A stretch of DNA of 64,000 nt from Planococcus sp. MB-3u-03 (GCF_002833405.1 NZ_CP025135.1:1407501-1471500); one strand, 5' to 3'. Counted from the first letter of the stretch, positions 9,511 through 21,396 are shown. Made by a program: numbers and translations. The notes: generated from the sequence alone by a model not told the origin.

Positions 9511-9619
9511 ATTTTACCAGCTGAAGAAGTGTGGTTTTCTAAACAACTGCGTTATGACACTGCCGACAAATTCAAGTTCCTACATATAAAGGCAGTTTCT
9601 TTGGAATAGTTCTAATTAG

Positions 9620-9648
9620 TTGATACAATCATATTAATCTTGTAAGAT
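9620..9648 (+). promoter_or_regulatory. probable clpX promoter
   Basis: TTGATA at 9620 and TAAGAT at 9643 spaced by 17 bases; the shape fits sigma-A, with a weak -10. Confidence 0.45.
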
Positions 9649-9674
9649 AATGGCTTGAATAGGGGGTGACTACA

Positions 9675-10946
9675 TTGTTCAAATTCAATGATGAAAAAGA
9701 ACATTTGAAATGTTCGTTTTGCGGAAAACCGCAGGAACAAGTTCGTAAACTGGTCGCAGGGCCAGGTGTATATATTTGCGACGAGTGCATCGAGCTTTGC
9801 ACGGAAATCGTAGAAGAGGAACTCGGAACAGAAGAAGAAACTGAGTTCAAGGAAGTACCAAAACCTAAAGAAATCATGGATATCCTTGGTGGTTATGTAA
9901 TTGGCCAGGACAAGGCGAAAAAATCCTTGGCAGTAGCGGTTTACAACCATTACAAACGCGTCAATTCCCAAAGCAAGATCGACGATGTCGAACTTTCGAA
10001 ATCGAATATCGTCTTGATCGGGCCAACAGGGAGCGGGAAAACCTTGCTAGCGCAAACACTCGCGCGCATCCTGAATGTGCCGTTTGCAATTGCGGATGCA
10101 ACATCGCTTACTGAAGCTGGTTATGTCGGGGAAGATGTCGAGAACATCTTGCTCAAATTGATCCAAGCTGCAGACTACGATGTGGATCGTGCAGAAAAAG
10201 GCATCATTTATATCGATGAAATCGATAAAGTGGCACGCAAATCCGAGAACCCGTCGATTACACGCGACGTTTCCGGTGAAGGCGTACAACAAGCTTTATT
10301 GAAAATCCTGGAAGGCACGACGGCGAGCGTTCCCCCACAAGGCGGGCGCAAGCATCCTCATCAGGAATTCATCCAAATCGATACGACGAACGTCCTGTTC
10401 ATCGTAGGCGGTGCGTTTGACGGAGTCGACCAAATCATCAAACGCCGCCTCGGCAATAAAATCATCGGCTTCGGTGCAGATCCGAACAAAGAAGAAATGG
10501 ATGAAAAGTCCCTTCTTAGCCAATTAATCCCAGAGGACTTGTTGAAATTCGGCTTGATCCCTGAATTTATCGGCCGTTTGCCAGTGCTCGCAAGCCTTGA
10601 GCAATTGGATGAAAATGCACTCGTGCAGATTTTGACAGAGCCGAAAAACGCACTCATCAAGCAATACCAGAAAATGATGGAGCTTGACGGTGTTACATTG
10701 ACATTCGAACACGACGCGCTGATCGAAATTTCACGCCTCGCCATCGAGCGGAAAACAGGCGCTCGCGGATTGCGCTCAATCATCGAGAACATCATGCTTG
10801 ATGTCATGTATGATTTGCCATCCCGTGAAGATATCGTCGAATGCATCATTACGAAAGAAACAGTGACCGAGAATTCACAGCCGAAATTGATGCTGGAAGA
10901 CGGCACTGAGTACGATAACGGCAATAACGAAAAAACATCCGCTTAA
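9675..10946 (+). CDS. clpX: ClpX, ATPase subunit of ClpXP protease
   Basis: 423-residue AAA+ unfoldase that feeds proteins to ClpP. The N-terminal zinc-binding domain has CSFCGK and CDEC (four Cys). Walker A is GPTGSGKT, Walker B IIYIDEID, and sensor/arginine motifs follow in the AAA+ core (about 110-320). The IGFGAD loop, where ClpP-binding IGF is expected, is present. The best start is TTG 9675, giving MFKFND as in other Bacillales and lying six bases after agggggtga; GTG 9666 in the same frame falls inside that RBS. A strong terminator follows, so clpX is monocistronic here. LonB, next in B. subtilis, is absent. Confidence 0.97.
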   Translation: MFKFNDEKEHLKCSFCGKPQEQVRKLVAGPGVYICDECIELCTEIVEEELGTEEETEFKEVPKPKEIMDILGGYVIGQDKAKKSLAVAVYNHYKRVNSQSKIDDVELSKSNIVLIGPTGSGKTLLAQTLARILNVPFAIADATSLTEAGYVGEDVENILLKLIQAADYDVDRAEKGIIYIDEIDKVARKSENPSITRDVSGEGVQQALLKILEGTTASVPPQGGRKHPHQEFIQIDTTNVLFIVGGAFDGVDQIIKRRLGNKIIGFGADPNKEEMDEKSLLSQLIPEDLLKFGLIPEFIGRLPVLASLEQLDENALVQILTEPKNALIKQYQKMMELDGVTLTFEHDALIEISRLAIERKTGARGLRSIIENIMLDVMYDLPSREDIVECIITKETVTENSQPKLMLEDGTEYDNGNNEKTSA

Positions 10947-10977
10947 GTTTTGGGCTGATGCACAAGAATAGGATGAT

Positions 10978-11032
10978 ACGGGCTGACTCTGAATCGTGCA
11001 CATCCGCGCGTATGGGAGTCAGCCCTTTTTCC
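10978..11032 (+). terminator. terminator of clpX
   Basis: gggctgactc and gagtcagccc are perfect inverted repeats around a 26-base loop and are followed by five T. Confidence 0.85.
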
Positions 11033-11109
11033 ACGAAAAAACAACAGTCTTCGAGATAATTGGCGCAGACTGACAGAGAGAAAGAGAAATGACGGAGGTG
11101 CACTTAATT

Positions 11110-13437
11110 ATGGCGAAGAAAAAAGTGACAAAACAAGTCCCGCTCTTGCCACTCCGCGGACTGCTCGTCTTCCCGTCGATGGTCCTGCATATTGATGTCG
11201 GCCGGGAGCGTTCAGTAGCAGCGCTTGAGCAAGCGATGATGGATGACCAAATCGTCTTTTTGGCGACCCAGAAAGATATGGCAGTAGAACAGCCAGACAA
11301 AGACGATTTGCATAAAATCGGTACTTTGGCTTACGTAAAACAAATGCTGAAATTGCCGAATGGTACGATCCGCGTGTTGGTGGAAGGCCTTGAACGCGGC
11401 CAGTGGAACCAGTACGAGGACGGCGAGAAATTCACGCAAGTGGAAGTGACGTCATTCCCGGATGAACCGGAGCGCGATGCAGAGCAAGATGCCTTGATGC
11501 GCATTTTGCTGGAGCAATTTGAAATCTTCGGCAAAGGCTCGAAAAAAGTGACGACCGAGACCTTCAATACAGTGGCAGATATCGAAGAACCTGGCCGTTT
11601 GGCGGACATGATCGCTTCTCATCTATCGCTGAAGTTGCAGGGGAAACAGGAAGTGCTTGAAACTTTCGATATCACGAAACGCCTTGAACTATTGATCAGC
11701 CGCCTGCATAACGAGCAGGAAGTGGCAGATATCGAAAAACGCATCAACGACCGCGTGAAAAAAGCGATGGAGCAAACCCAAAAAGAGTTTTATCTCCGCG
11801 AACAGATGAAAGCGATCCAAACCGAACTTGGTGACAAGGACGGCAAAGGCGCAGAAGTGGCCGACCTGAAAAAACGTATCGAAGAAGCCGGCATGCCAGA
11901 GTCGACCGAGAAGACGGCGTTGAAAGAATTGGACCGTTATGAGAAACTGCCATCCGCTGCGGCGGAAAGCGGCATCATCCGCAATTACATCGAATGGCTT
12001 GTAACGATTCCTTGGTCTGAAGCAACAGAAGACCGCTTGGATATCAATTATGCAGAAGAAGTATTGAACCGCGACCATGACGGCCTTGAAACAGTAAAAG
12101 AACGCGTACTTGAGTATTTGGCTGTCCAGCAGATGACCAAATCGCTGCGTGGGCCGATTCTTTGCCTTGTCGGGCCTCCGGGCGTCGGGAAAACTTCTCT
12201 TGCCCGTTCGATCGCCGATTCACTCGACCGCAATTTCGTCCGCATCTCGCTCGGCGGTGTGCGCGATGAATCCGAGATCCGCGGCCACCGCCGCACGTAT
12301 GTCGGCGCTATGCCGGGACGCATCATTCAAGGAATGAAAAAAGCAGGCACTGTAAATCCGGTATTCCTGCTTGATGAAATCGATAAAATGTCAAATGACT
12401 TCCGCGGCGACCCGTCGTCAGCGATGCTCGAAGTCTTGGACCCGGAACAAAACAATTCCTTCAGCGACCATTACATCGAAGAAAGCTATGACCTATCGAA
12501 TGTGCTGTTCATCGCGACCGCCAATGATCTCGGATCGATTCCAGGACCATTGCGCGACCGTATGGAAGTTATTTCGATTGCAGGTTATACAGAGCTTGAG
12601 AAGAAATTGATCGCCAAAAACCATTTGGCACCAAAACAATTGAAAGAACACGGCTTGACGCCGGAGCAATTGGATTTCCAAGAAGAAGCGTTCGTTTCTA
12701 TGATCCGCTATTACACGCGGGAAGCCGGCGTGCGCGGGCTGGAACGCCAAATCGCTTCTGTCTGCCGAAAAGTGACGAAGCAAATCGTTTCGAAAGAAAA
12801 AGAACAGGTGACGGTCGGCGCGGAAGAAGTCGAGAGCTATCTCGGCAAGAAGAAATTCCGCTACGGCGTGGCTGCAACACAAAACCAGATGTGGGTTGCG
12901 ACCGGACTTGCATACACCGATGTCGGCGGCGACACCTTGCAGATCGAAGTGTCGTTATCTGCAGGCAAAGGCAAGCTGCAATTGACCGGTAAATTAGGCG
13001 ATGTCATGAAAGAGTCGGCACAGACGGCGCTATCGTTTGTCCGTGCACAGGCAGAATCGCTTGGCATCGACCCGAATTTCCAGGAAGCACACGATATCCA
13101 TATCCACGTGCCGGAAGGAGCCGTTCCAAAAGACGGCCCATCCGCCGGTGTGACAATTGCGACAGCGCTCGTTTCAGCACTCACGAAGCGGCCAGTGCGC
13201 CGCGACGTCGGCATGACAGGGGAAATCACGCTTCGCGGACGCGTCTTGCCGATTGGCGGACTGAAGGAAAAAACTTTGAGCGCCCACCGTGCAGGATTGA
13301 AGACGATCATCGTCCCTGCGGAAAATGAACGCGACCTCGACGATATTCCGGAAACCATCCGTGAAGAATTGGAATTCCACCTCGTCAGCCAAGCAGAACA
13401 AGCGCTCGAAATTGCGCTGGAAGGAGCAAAAGAATGA
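11110..13437 (+). CDS. lonA: ATP-dependent serine protease Lon (LonA)
   Basis: 775 residues, the usual LonA length. The N-terminal substrate-binding domain (about 1-300, opening with [19 protein letters not shown]) is followed by an AAA+ module with Walker [10 protein letters not shown] and Walker [10 protein letters not shown]. The C-terminal protease domain carries the catalytic Ser in PKDGPSAG and the Lys in [13 protein letters not shown] 11110 follows gacggaggtg nine bases upstream; the ATG at 11089 lies before that RBS. The stop overlaps the engB start (ATGA), so the two are translationally coupled. It degrades misfolded and regulatory proteins in the cytoplasm. Confidence 0.97.
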   Translation: MAKKKVTKQVPLLPLRGLLVFPSMVLHIDVGRERSVAALEQAMMDDQIVFLATQKDMAVEQPDKDDLHKIGTLAYVKQMLKLPNGTIRVLVEGLERGQWNQYEDGEKFTQVEVTSFPDEPERDAEQDALMRILLEQFEIFGKGSKKVTTETFNTVADIEEPGRLADMIASHLSLKLQGKQEVLETFDITKRLELLISRLHNEQEVADIEKRINDRVKKAMEQTQKEFYLREQMKAIQTELGDKDGKGAEVADLKKRIEEAGMPESTEKTALKELDRYEKLPSAAAESGIIRNYIEWLVTIPWSEATEDRLDINYAEEVLNRDHDGLETVKERVLEYLAVQQMTKSLRGPILCLVGPPGVGKTSLARSIADSLDRNFVRISLGGVRDESEIRGHRRTYVGAMPGRIIQGMKKAGTVNPVFLLDEIDKMSNDFRGDPSSAMLEVLDPEQNNSFSDHYIEESYDLSNVLFIATANDLGSIPGPLRDRMEVISIAGYTELEKKLIAKNHLAPKQLKEHGLTPEQLDFQEEAFVSMIRYYTREAGVRGLERQIASVCRKVTKQIVSKEKEQVTVGAEEVESYLGKKKFRYGVAATQNQMWVATGLAYTDVGGDTLQIEVSLSAGKGKLQLTGKLGDVMKESAQTALSFVRAQAESLGIDPNFQEAHDIHIHVPEGAVPKDGPSAGVTIATALVSALTKRPVRRDVGMTGEITLRGRVLPIGGLKEKTLSAHRAGLKTIIVPAENERDLDDIPETIREELEFHLVSQAEQALEIALEGAKE

Positions 13438-14017
13438 AGGTCCATAAAGTAGAACTGGTGATTAGTGCGGTTCGTCCAGCGCAATACCCCGAAACCGAGC
13501 TTCCCGAGTTTGCACTCGCCGGACGCTCGAACGTCGGAAAATCGTCTTTTATCAATAAGCTGATAGGCCGTAAAAGCATGGCGCGTATTTCGTCCAAACC
13601 CGGCAAAACGCAAACTTTGAACTTTTACAAGATCGAAGAAGACTTGTTTTTGTCGACGTTCCAGGCTACGGGTACGCAAAGGTATCCAAAACCGAACGCG
13701 AAGCATGGGGCAAGATGATCGAGACATACATTACTAGCCGCGAACAATTGCGTGCAGTGGTCCAAATCGTCGACCTGCGCCATCCGCCGAGCAAAGATGA
13801 CCAGATGATGTATGATTTCATGAAACATTACAATATTCCGTGCATCATCATTGCGACAAAAGCCGACAAGATCCCGAAAGGCAAATGGGACAAGCACAAG
13901 AAAATCGTCCGTGAAGGACTTGATATGGAGAAAGGCGATCCATTAATCGTCTTTTCTTCCGAAACTGGGCTCGGCCAAGAAGCCGCCTGGCAGGAAATCG
14001 AAAACGCATGTAAATAA
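13434..14017 (+). CDS. engB: EngB/YsxC ribosome-assembly GTPase (frameshifted)
   Basis: Small GTPase needed for late 50S assembly; about 194 residues when repaired. G1 is GRSNVGKS, the switch region GKTQTLNFY follows, G3 is in DVPGYGYAK, and G4 is ATKADK. A one-base loss near 13652 (tttttgtcgac where a further G is needed) cuts the frame in the DxxG segment. Reading resumes as [14 protein letters not shown] and runs to the TAA at 14015. Because the gene is essential in B. subtilis, a sequencing error is more likely than a true break. It overlaps the lonA stop by four bases and is followed by a strong terminator. Confidence 0.93.
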
Positions 14018-14046
14018 GTAGGCAGTTCACCTTACTGGCTTGAAAT

Positions 14047-14093
14047 AAAACAGGGCCCGGAAAATCAATGATTTTCCGGGCCCTGTTTTTTGT
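14047..14093 (+). terminator. terminator of lonA-engB
   Basis: aacagggcccggaaaatca and tgattttccgggccctgtt form an almost perfect 19-bp stem followed by six T. Confidence 0.95.
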
Positions 14094-14900
14094 TTTGCAA
14101 ATAGTAACCAGCTGAAATATATGGACGAGATAATTAGATAAGTGGAGTGAGATAGATTGGTTTTGTAGGGTTCGTTTGAGATAGCCGCCTCCCGCTTAGG
14201 GCATGCCTCTTGCAATAGGCCGAGAAGAGCACTCGGCTTATTGCATCGGCTCGGCTTTTAGATTTCATTGGATGTTATTTGTGAGGAAGTGTCACTGTTA
14301 GTTGTCTTCATCAGCTTGTGGGAACGCTTATTTAGACTTGATAGTTATGAACCTGTGTGGCTATTCAATTTGGATTTACGAAGCTGAACAAAATTCATCA
14401 CACTTACTTCAATGTGTGATGAATTTCATTTCCTCGCTAAAACTAGAGATGGAGCGGAAGGAGGCGACGCCGGAGGGACTGCGCGGGCTGGCGAGACAAA
14501 TGTGCCGCGCACTTTGGCACATTGGCTCAACACCCGCCCCTCGGCAAGCGTCCTCCCTGAAGCGCAATCTCCACCACATACATCTCCTACTTAATTTTGA
14601 TAATATACATATCTTTTTCCTAATTCAACACCATGAAAATCATCATTCATTGTGCATAAGTTCACAGTTAATTCCGACTACGAGCGTTATACTTGTGACA
14701 CCATAATCGCTTTGCTAGAATTGTAATTAGCTTAAGTTTAGAATGATTATAAAGTGGAGTTTCCACAGCGGAAACCCTTGTACGATAAAGCAAAGTTCAA
14801 GTAGGTTCATGCCTTGTTCACAAAATCGCAGGCATAATCTGATGGAAAAGTGGTATACTTAGGGAAATGAAATATTGAACGCGAAAGGTGTTTTAAGCCC
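14094..14900. other. 800-bp intergenic region before hemA
   Basis: No convincing gene. It contains a stem-loop around 14211-14247 (ttgcaataggccgag and ctcggcttattgca), a degenerate copy of the dispersed repeat (14450-14565), and a short hairpin gtttcc/ggaaac near 14760. The likely hemA promoter is an extended -10 (tggTATACT, 14851-14859). The open frame 14302-14706 has no RBS and runs through the repeat. Confidence 0.5.
14450..14565 (+). repeat. dispersed intergenic repeat, divergent copy 2
   Basis: ggagcggaaggaggcgac at one end and agcgtcctccctgaagcgc at the other are inverted. The interior (gctggcgagacaaatgtgcc...ggcacattggctcaac) differs from the main family but has the same frame of blocks. 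Confidence 0.5.
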
Positions 14901-16283
14901 ATGCATACACTCGTAGTCGGGGTCAACTACCGTTCAGCGCCTGTATCGATCCGTGAGAAGCTATCGTTCATCGAAAGCGAGCTTCCACAAGCGATGCAAG
15001 CCCTGCAACAACAAAAAAGCATATTGGAGAACGTCATCGTATCGACATGCAACCGTACGGAGATCTATGCCGTCGTGGACCAACTGCATACCGGGCGTTT
15101 TTACGTGAAGCAATTTTTGGCTTCCTATTTCGACATTCCGATGGAGCAGTTCTCCCAGTATTTATTCCTTCATGAACAGGACGAAGCAATTGATCATTTG
15201 TTCCGTGTCACTGCCGGAATCGATTCGATGGTCCTTGGCGAGACGCAGATCCTCGGGCAAGTGAAATCGAGTTTCCTCGCAGGCCAGGAAATCGGCACAA
15301 CGGGAACCGTCTTCAATCAATTGTTCAAGCAAGCGGTGACGCTGGCGAAACGTGCGCATAGCGAAACAGCGATTGGCGAGAATGCCGTATCGGTTTCCTA
15401 CGCAGCGGTCGAGCTTGGCAAGAAAATCTTCGGTTCATTGAAGAACAAGCATGTCGTCATTCTCGGGGCAGGGAAGATGGGCGAACTCGCCATCAAGAAC
15501 CTGCAAGGAAGCGGAGCGGACCGCATCACGGTCATCAACCGCACATTCGAGAAAGCGGAAGTGCTCGCCGGTAAATTCGGCGGCACGGCGAAACCTTTGA
15601 ATCAATTGCAATGCGCCTTACTGGAAGCGGACATCCTGATTTCTTCTACTGGCTCGACTGATTTTGTCATCGACCTCGAATTGATGCAGTTTGTCGAGAA
15701 GCTGAGAAAAGGCAAGCCATTGTTCATGGTCGATATCGCGGTACCGCGCGATATGGATCCGCGCATCGGCGATCTTCAGAACGTCTTCCTATATGATATT
15801 GATGATATGCAGGGCATTGTCGAAGCGAATCTCGCTGAACGTGAACGTGCGGCGAAACAAATCACCGGCATGATCGAGCAAGAAGCAGAGCAGTTCAACG
15901 ACTGGCTTGGTACGCTCGGCGTCGTTCCGGTCATTTCCGCACTGCGTGAAAAAGCGCTTGGCATCCAGGCGGAAACGATGGAAAGTATCGAGAACAAAAT
16001 GCCGGATTTGACGGATCGCGAGAAGAAGATCCTCAACAAGCACACGAAATCGATCATCAACCAATTATTGAAAGAGCCGATTTTGCAGGCCAAGGAAATG
16101 GGTACGGCCAAGAAATCACGCGAACAGCTTGAATTGTTCATGCAGATTTTCGGCATTGAAGATGAAGTCGAAGAACAGCGTGAAAAACAAGCGCTTGCGA
16201 CGCGCCAAAAAGCGGAGCGTGCACGCCTTGAAAAGCAACAGGAAGCACTGCAAGGACAAGAAAATCCAGGCTATACTGTATAA
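14901..16283 (+). CDS. hemA: glutamyl-tRNA reductase HemA
   Basis: 460-residue enzyme that reduces glutamyl-tRNA to glutamate-1-semialdehyde with NADPH, the first committed step of haem synthesis by the C5 route. The catalytic Cys is in [12 protein letters not shown] near residue 50. [10 protein letters not shown] and the nucleotide-binding [13 protein letters not shown] follow, and a C-terminal dimer domain ends in a charged Gln/Glu/Lys tail. RBS gcgaaaggtg precedes ATG 14901. It heads hemA-hemX-hemC-hemD-hemB-hemL, the standard Bacillales haem operon. Confidence 0.97.
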   Translation: MHTLVVGVNYRSAPVSIREKLSFIESELPQAMQALQQQKSILENVIVSTCNRTEIYAVVDQLHTGRFYVKQFLASYFDIPMEQFSQYLFLHEQDEAIDHLFRVTAGIDSMVLGETQILGQVKSSFLAGQEIGTTGTVFNQLFKQAVTLAKRAHSETAIGENAVSVSYAAVELGKKIFGSLKNKHVVILGAGKMGELAIKNLQGSGADRITVINRTFEKAEVLAGKFGGTAKPLNQLQCALLEADILISSTGSTDFVIDLELMQFVEKLRKGKPLFMVDIAVPRDMDPRIGDLQNVFLYDIDDMQGIVEANLAERERAAKQITGMIEQEAEQFNDWLGTLGVVPVISALREKALGIQAETMESIENKMPDLTDREKKILNKHTKSIINQLLKEPILQAKEMGTAKKSREQLELFMQIFGIEDEVEEQREKQALATRQKAERARLEKQQEALQGQENPGYTV

Positions 16284-16444
16284 AAGCATTTCCAATTGGC
16301 GTGGATTTTCATCTCCATCGCCGTAAATGACCCAACTGGGCCGCGAAAGCGGGATAGAGCTATCTTATAATGAGGCGTTTTCGAATCTATATGTTAAAAT
16401 GTAGAGGCGAAACGCCTTTAATTATGGAAACGAAGGGGAATAGG

Positions 16445-17275
16445 ATGGCTGATATAACAATGGCAAGGCTGCATGAAGCTATGGTTATACTATATGCTAT
16501 CAGCCTTGTCTTTTATTTTGTCGATTATTTATATACTACGAAAAAAGCCATCCGGATCGCCATGTCACTTCTTGGGGCCGTGTGGTTATTGCAGACCGTG
16601 TTCCTGGTGCTCTATATCATCGAGACGCAGCGCTTCCCGGTACTGACTTTGTTTGAAGGCATTTATTTCTATGCGTGGCTATTGGTTACGCTATCGCTCG
16701 TCTTGCGGATTTTCTATCGCTTCGACTTTGCGGTATTTTTGATCAATATCATCGGATTCATCTTTATGGTTATCCATACTTTTGCGCCGGTCCAGATCGA
16801 ACGGTCGCCGGTCGGGGAAGCTTTGGTGTCGGAGTTGTTGTTCATCCACATCACGTTCGCCATCCTGTCTTATGCCGCATTTTCTCTGTCGTTCGTCTTT
16901 TCCGCGCTTCACTTGCTGTTGTACAGGCTGTTGAAGCAGAAAAAATGGACGAAGCAATGGAGCAGCTTGCCGTCACTCGGGCAGACCGAACAGGGCATGA
17001 CCATTTCCATCCTGGTCGGGATCCCGATGTTGTTCGTCTCTCTCGTTCTCGGCTTCCAATGGGCAGTGGTATCATTGGAGGAATTTTCCATTTTAGATGT
17101 AAAAATTGTGGGTTCGTTCATCCTGTTGATTGTCTATAGCTTCATTCTATGGCGTCACCGGCGGGGCAACTTGAATGGCATGAATTATGCCTGGGCCCAT
17201 TTGTATGCATTTTTGTTATTGCTGCTTAATTTCTTTTTCGGCAGCCGTTTATCGGAATTTCATTTTTGGTATTAA
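16445..17275 (+). CDS. hemX: HemX, membrane protein of the CcsA type, negative effector of HemA level
   Basis: 276 residues with about eight hydrophobic helices, starting with LHEAMVILYAISLVFYFVDY. It belongs to the cytochrome c assembly (CcsA/CcmC-like) superfamily. In B. subtilis HemX lowers the amount of HemA. The start is taken as ATG 16445 after gaaggggaatagg; an in-frame upstream ATG at 16370 lacks an RBS. It lies 160 bases after hemA and 18 before hemC, in the middle of the haem operon. Confidence 0.9.
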   Translation: MADITMARLHEAMVILYAISLVFYFVDYLYTTKKAIRIAMSLLGAVWLLQTVFLVLYIIETQRFPVLTLFEGIYFYAWLLVTLSLVLRIFYRFDFAVFLINIIGFIFMVIHTFAPVQIERSPVGEALVSELLFIHITFAILSYAAFSLSFVFSALHLLLYRLLKQKKWTKQWSSLPSLGQTEQGMTISILVGIPMLFVSLVLGFQWAVVSLEEFSILDVKIVGSFILLIVYSFILWRHRRGNLNGMNYAWAHLYAFLLLLLNFFFGSRLSEFHFWY

Positions 17276-17293
17276 TAGAAAGGTAGGATTCAG

Positions 17294-18222
17294 TTGAGAA
17301 AAATCATTGTAGGGTCAAGAAGAAGCAAGCTTGCGTTGACGCAAACCAACCAATTCATCGAGAAAATGAAAGCGGCAGGTGCGCCGTTTGAATTCGAGAT
17401 CAAGGAAATCGTCACAAAAGGCGACCGCATCCTGGATGTCCAATTGTCGAAAGTAGGAGGCAAAGGGCTATTCGTGAAAGAAATCGAGCAGGCGCTTTAT
17501 GCCAAGGAAATCGATTTTGCCGTCCACAGCATGAAAGACATGCCAGCTGTTCTTCCCGAAGGTTTTGTCATCGGCTGTATCCCGGACCGTGAAGACCCGC
17601 GCGATGCATTCATCGCGAATGATCATGTGAAATTGATGGATTTGCCAGTTGGCGCTGTCGTCGGCACAAGCAGCTTGCGCCGAAGCTCGCAGCTTCTTTT
17701 ACTGCGCCCGGACCTTGATGTCCAGTGGATCCGCGGAAATATCGATACACGCCTCGCGAAGCTCCATGCAGGAGATTTCGATGCCATCATCCTGGCAGCA
17801 GCCGGATTGAAACGCATGGGCTGGGGCGATGACATCGTCACTGAATTCATGACGACAGAAGACTGCCTGCCGGCAATCGGCCAAGGCGCACTAGCCATCG
17901 AATGCCGCGAAGACGACGAAGAGCTTCTGGCGGAACTTGCGAAAGTGAACGATAAAGAAACAGAGCTTGCCGTCACGGCGGAACGTAAATTCCTGAAAGA
18001 CATGAACGGCAGCTGCCAAGTGCCGATTGCGGGATACGCGACGGTTTCAGGTGATGAAATTTCGTTCACAGGATTAATCTCAGCCCAGAAGGCGACCAAG
18101 TGTATAAAGAATCAGCGGCTGGAAAAGACCCGATTGAAGCGGGCCGCATCGTAGCTGAAAAAACGAGTGCACACGGCGGATATGATTTGATCCAGCGTGT
18201 CATCGCAGAAAGCAATGTGTAA
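17294..18222 (+). CDS. hemC: hydroxymethylbilane synthase HemC (frameshifted near end)
   Basis: Porphobilinogen deaminase, joining four porphobilinogens into hydroxymethylbilane; about 309 residues when repaired. The N-terminus [17 protein letters not shown], the substrate-binding Arg block ([10 protein letters not shown]) and the dipyrromethane-cofactor Cys in NGSCQVPI are all present. A one-base loss near 18081 diverts the frame. The true C-terminus ([20 protein letters not shown] ... [10 protein letters not shown]) is readable in the neighbouring frame to the TAA at 18220. TTG 17294 is the start, after gaaaggtagg. The stop overlaps the hemD start. Confidence 0.93.
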
Positions 18223-18901
18223 GAAAAAACCGGTCATCATTTTTACCGGCAGCCGGCTACCGAAAGAAGCGGCAGAGCTGGCACAGCAAAACGGGGCGCA
18301 AGTGGAATATTTTCCGCTGATCGAAACGGTGTTGCGAAACACATATGCGCCTGATTTCGAACGTTACGGCTGGCTTATTTTCACGAGCCGCAATAGCGCA
18401 CAAGCATTTTGCAAGCTGCGTCCCGAAATTCATGCAAAAATAGCGGCTGTCGGCGATAAGACCGCTGAAATGCTTGAAGAACACGGCTATACGGTCGACT
18501 TCATCCCATCAACGTTCAGTGCCGATGTCTTTGTCCAGGAATTTCCGGACATCGCCGGCAAGGAACGCTGTTTGCTTGTCCGGGGGGCTCTCGCCAAAGA
18601 CACCATTTTGTCGATGCCTCTTGCGATCGATGAATGGACCGTCTACGATACCGTCAAAAAGCACAGCAACGCACAAGCGCTCGCCGGGATGTCCGATGTC
18701 ACGATTATTTTCGCCAGCCCTTCGGCAGTTTCCGCTTATACGGAAGCGGGCGGGAATTTCAAGAACATCAAGACTGCCGCGATTGGGCATATTACTGAAC
18801 GAGCCATTACGGAAGCAGGGGGAGAGGTCGATTTCCGCCCTGAAACCTATACCTATTTTGAAATCATCCAGACAATAGCGAAAGGAAGTTGCAACTTATG
18901 A
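18215..18901 (+). CDS. hemD: uroporphyrinogen-III synthase HemD
   Basis: 228-residue enzyme that closes and isomerises hydroxymethylbilane to uroporphyrinogen III. Sequence in this family drifts widely. Recognisable parts are the opening [24 protein letters not shown] in the first half, and the C-terminal [14 protein letters not shown] and [19 protein letters not shown] 18215 overlaps the end of hemC, and GTG 18197 in the same frame is possible. The stop overlaps the hemB start as ATGA. Position between hemC and hemB confirms the call. Confidence 0.93.
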   Translation: MCKKKPVIIFTGSRLPKEAAELAQQNGAQVEYFPLIETVLRNTYAPDFERYGWLIFTSRNSAQAFCKLRPEIHAKIAAVGDKTAEMLEEHGYTVDFIPSTFSADVFVQEFPDIAGKERCLLVRGALAKDTILSMPLAIDEWTVYDTVKKHSNAQALAGMSDVTIIFASPSAVSAYTEAGGNFKNIKTAAIGHITERAITEAGGEVDFRPETYTYFEIIQTIAKGSCNL

Positions 18902-19878
18902 AAGACTTGAAATTCGATCGCCACCGCCGTTTGCGCGGTTCAGCGAATCTTCGTGCAATGGTCCGTGAAACTTCTATTCAAAAAGAGGATTTCATTTACC
19001 CAATATTTGTCGTGGAAGGCGAAAACTATAAAAAAGAAATTTCTTCGATGCCAGGAGTCTACCATTATTCAATTGACCGCCTTGGCGAAGAATTGGACGA
19101 AGTGGTCGAGCTCGGCATCCCGTCCGTCATTCTTTTCGGTGTTCCAAAAGATAAAGACCCAGTCGGTTCGCAAGCTTATCATGACCACGCGATCACGCAA
19201 GAAGCGATCCGTTTTGCCAAACAGCGCCATCCGGAACTCGTTGTCATTGCCGATACATGCCTGTGCCAATATACAGACCATGGCCATTGCGGCGTCATCG
19301 AAGACGGCGTCATCTTGAACGATGAATCGCTCGACCTGTTGGCGCGTACAGCAGTATCCCAAGCGAAAGCCGGGGCAGACATCATTGCGCCATCGAACAT
19401 GATGGACGGGTTTGTCGCAGCGATCCGCTACGGTCTTGATGAAGCAGGATTCAGCCATATTCCAATCATGTCATACGGCGTGAAATATGCTTCCGCTTAT
19501 TACGGCCCATTCCGCGAAGCGGCACACTCAACGCCTCAATTCGGCGACCGCAAAACCTACCAAATGGACCCGGCAAACCGCATGGAAGCACTGCGCGAAG
19601 CATCATCCGATGTTAATGAAGGCGCAGATTTCATGATCGTCAAACCGGCCTTGTCTTATCTTGATATTATCCGCGAAGTTCGCGATAACTTTGACATCCC
19701 GATCGTCGCTTACAATGTTTCGGGCGAATACGCGATGGTTAAAGCAGCCGCGCAAAACGGCTGGGTCGATGAAGAAAAAATCGTCCTTGAAACTTTACTC
19801 AGCATGAAACGTGCTGGGGCAGATATTCTGATGTCGTACCACGCAAAAGACGCGGTACGCTGGCTGGAGGGAAAATAA
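18898..19878 (+). CDS. hemB: delta-aminolevulinic acid dehydratase HemB
   Basis: 326 residues. It condenses two 5-aminolevulinates to porphobilinogen. Zinc ligands are seen as [14 protein letters not shown]. The two Schiff-base lysines are in [10 protein letters not shown] and [15 protein letters not shown] 18898 is chosen because aaaggaag stands before it. The four-base overlap with hemD and the two-base gap to hemL indicate one operon. Confidence 0.97.
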   Translation: MKDLKFDRHRRLRGSANLRAMVRETSIQKEDFIYPIFVVEGENYKKEISSMPGVYHYSIDRLGEELDEVVELGIPSVILFGVPKDKDPVGSQAYHDHAITQEAIRFAKQRHPELVVIADTCLCQYTDHGHCGVIEDGVILNDESLDLLARTAVSQAKAGADIIAPSNMMDGFVAAIRYGLDEAGFSHIPIMSYGVKYASAYYGPFREAAHSTPQFGDRKTYQMDPANRMEALREASSDVNEGADFMIVKPALSYLDIIREVRDNFDIPIVAYNVSGEYAMVKAAAQNGWVDEEKIVLETLLSMKRAGADILMSYHAKDAVRWLEGK

Positions 19879-19879
19879 T

Positions 19880-21164
19880 ATGGGATACGAACACTCTAAA
19901 CAAGCATTCGAAGAAGCAAAACCACTGATGCCAGGCGGCGTCAACAGCCCGGTGCGCGCCTTTAAATCGGTCAATATGGAACCGATTTTTATGCAATCCG
20001 GCAGCGGAGCAACCATTACGGACATCGACGGTAACACGTATATCGATTACGTCTTGTCTTGGGGCCCGCTGATTCTGGGCCATGCCCATCCTGAAGTGGT
20101 GAAAGCCATCCAGGAACAGGCAACACTTGGCACTTCATTTGGCGCACCGACGATCCTTGAAAACGATATGGCAAAACTCGTCCAAGAGCGCGTGCCATCA
20201 ATTGAAATGGTCCGTATGGTATCGTCCGGTACAGAAGCGACGATGAGCGCACTTCGCGTAGCGCGGCTATACAGGACGCAACAAGATCCTGAAATTTGAA
20301 GGCTGTTACCACGGCCACGGCGATAGCCTGTTGATCAAAGCGGGATCTGGCGTTGCGACACTCGGCTTGCCGGACTCACCAGGCGTTCCGGAATCAGTGG
20401 CGAGAAACACGATCACGGTTCCTTATAATGATTTGGAAAGTGTGCGCCTTGCGTTTCAGGAATTCGGCGATGACTTGGCGGCAGTGATCGTCGAGCCGGT
20501 TGCCGGCAATATGGGCGTCGTGCCGCCAGCTGAAGGATTCCTTCAAGAGCTGCGCAACTTAACGCATGAAAACGGAACGGTCTTGATCTTCGATGAAGTC
20601 ATGACTGGCTTCCGCGTCGGCTATAATTGTGCACAGGGCCATTACAGCGTCACGCCGGACATGACATGCCTCGGCAAAGTCATCGGTGGCGGTTTGCCTG
20701 TCGGCGCATTCGGCGGCAAGCGTGAAATCATGGAACAAGTCGCACCAAGCGGCTCGATCTACCAGGCGGGCACATTGTCCGGAAACCCGCTCGCGATGCG
20801 TGCAGGCTTTGAGACTTTGTCGCGGTTGAACGAAGCAAGCTACGAAACATTCGTTGAACGCGCAGACCAGCTGGAAAAAGGTTTCCGCGAAGCGGCTGAA
20901 AAATACAATATTCCGCACACGGTCAACCGTGCAGGCTCGATGATCGGTTTCTTCTTCACAGATCAGGAAGTGACGAACTTCGAGACAGCTTCCAGTTCCG
21001 ACCTCGAATTGTTTGCGGATTATTACCGCTTGATGGCGGAAGAAGGCATTTTCCTGCCGCCATCCCAGTTTGAAGGCATGTTCTTATCGACTGCCCATAC
21101 ACCTGAACATATCGAACGCACCGTCCAAGCATTCCATAATGTGTTTGCAAAACTGGCGAGATAA
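19880..21164 (+). CDS. hemL: glutamate-1-semialdehyde aminotransferase HemL (frameshifted)
   Basis: PLP enzyme that turns glutamate-1-semialdehyde into 5-aminolevulinate; about 428 residues when repaired. The PLP lysine lies in [17 protein letters not shown], and the family opening is [14 protein letters not shown]. Near 20268 the expected ALRVARGYTGR is broken: gcgcggctat stands where gcgcgcggctat is needed (loss of two bases in a GC repeat). Frame resumes as [23 protein letters not shown] ctggaggg precedes ATG 19880. Last gene of the haem operon; a terminator follows. Confidence 0.93.
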
Positions 21165-21173
21165 CTGAAATGA

Positions 21174-21223
21174 ACCGTCCTTGAAGGCCAGTTTGACTGG
21201 CTTTTGGGGGCGGTTTTTGTAGT
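21174..21223 (+). terminator. terminator of the hem operon
   Basis: aaccgtcc ... gggcggttttt with an inner hairpin gccagtttgactggc, ending in T-run. Confidence 0.75.
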
Positions 21224-21274
21224 TGAGTTAAATTTTAATCATGGCTTGTGCATTAATAATAGAGAGTGTGGGGT

Positions 21275-21396
21275 TTGGAGATTACGCTTCAGGGGCACGC
21301 TTTCCGGAGGGCTCGCATTGAGCCGCTTCGTCACTACGTTCCTGCAGGGTCTCAATTGTCTCGCTATTCCTCCAGGAGTCGGCCCCTTCCGCTCCA
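21275..21396 (-). repeat. dispersed intergenic repeat, copy 3 (inverted)
   Basis: Read on the minus strand it gives gcggaaggggccgactcctggaggaa...gagaccctgcagg...gcggctcaatgcgagccctccggaaagcgtg, the family pattern. It fills much of the gap between hemL and the transporter gene; nothing else is seen there. Confidence 0.75.

Noticed and set aside
14302..14706. Plus-strand open frame before hemA as a gene
   Set aside because: No RBS; it passes through a degenerate dispersed repeat and has no protein-like pattern.
17294..21164. Programmed frameshifting in hemC and hemL
   Set aside because: No slippery heptamer or downstream structure is seen; the same kind of indel occurs in unrelated genes, often at homopolymers.
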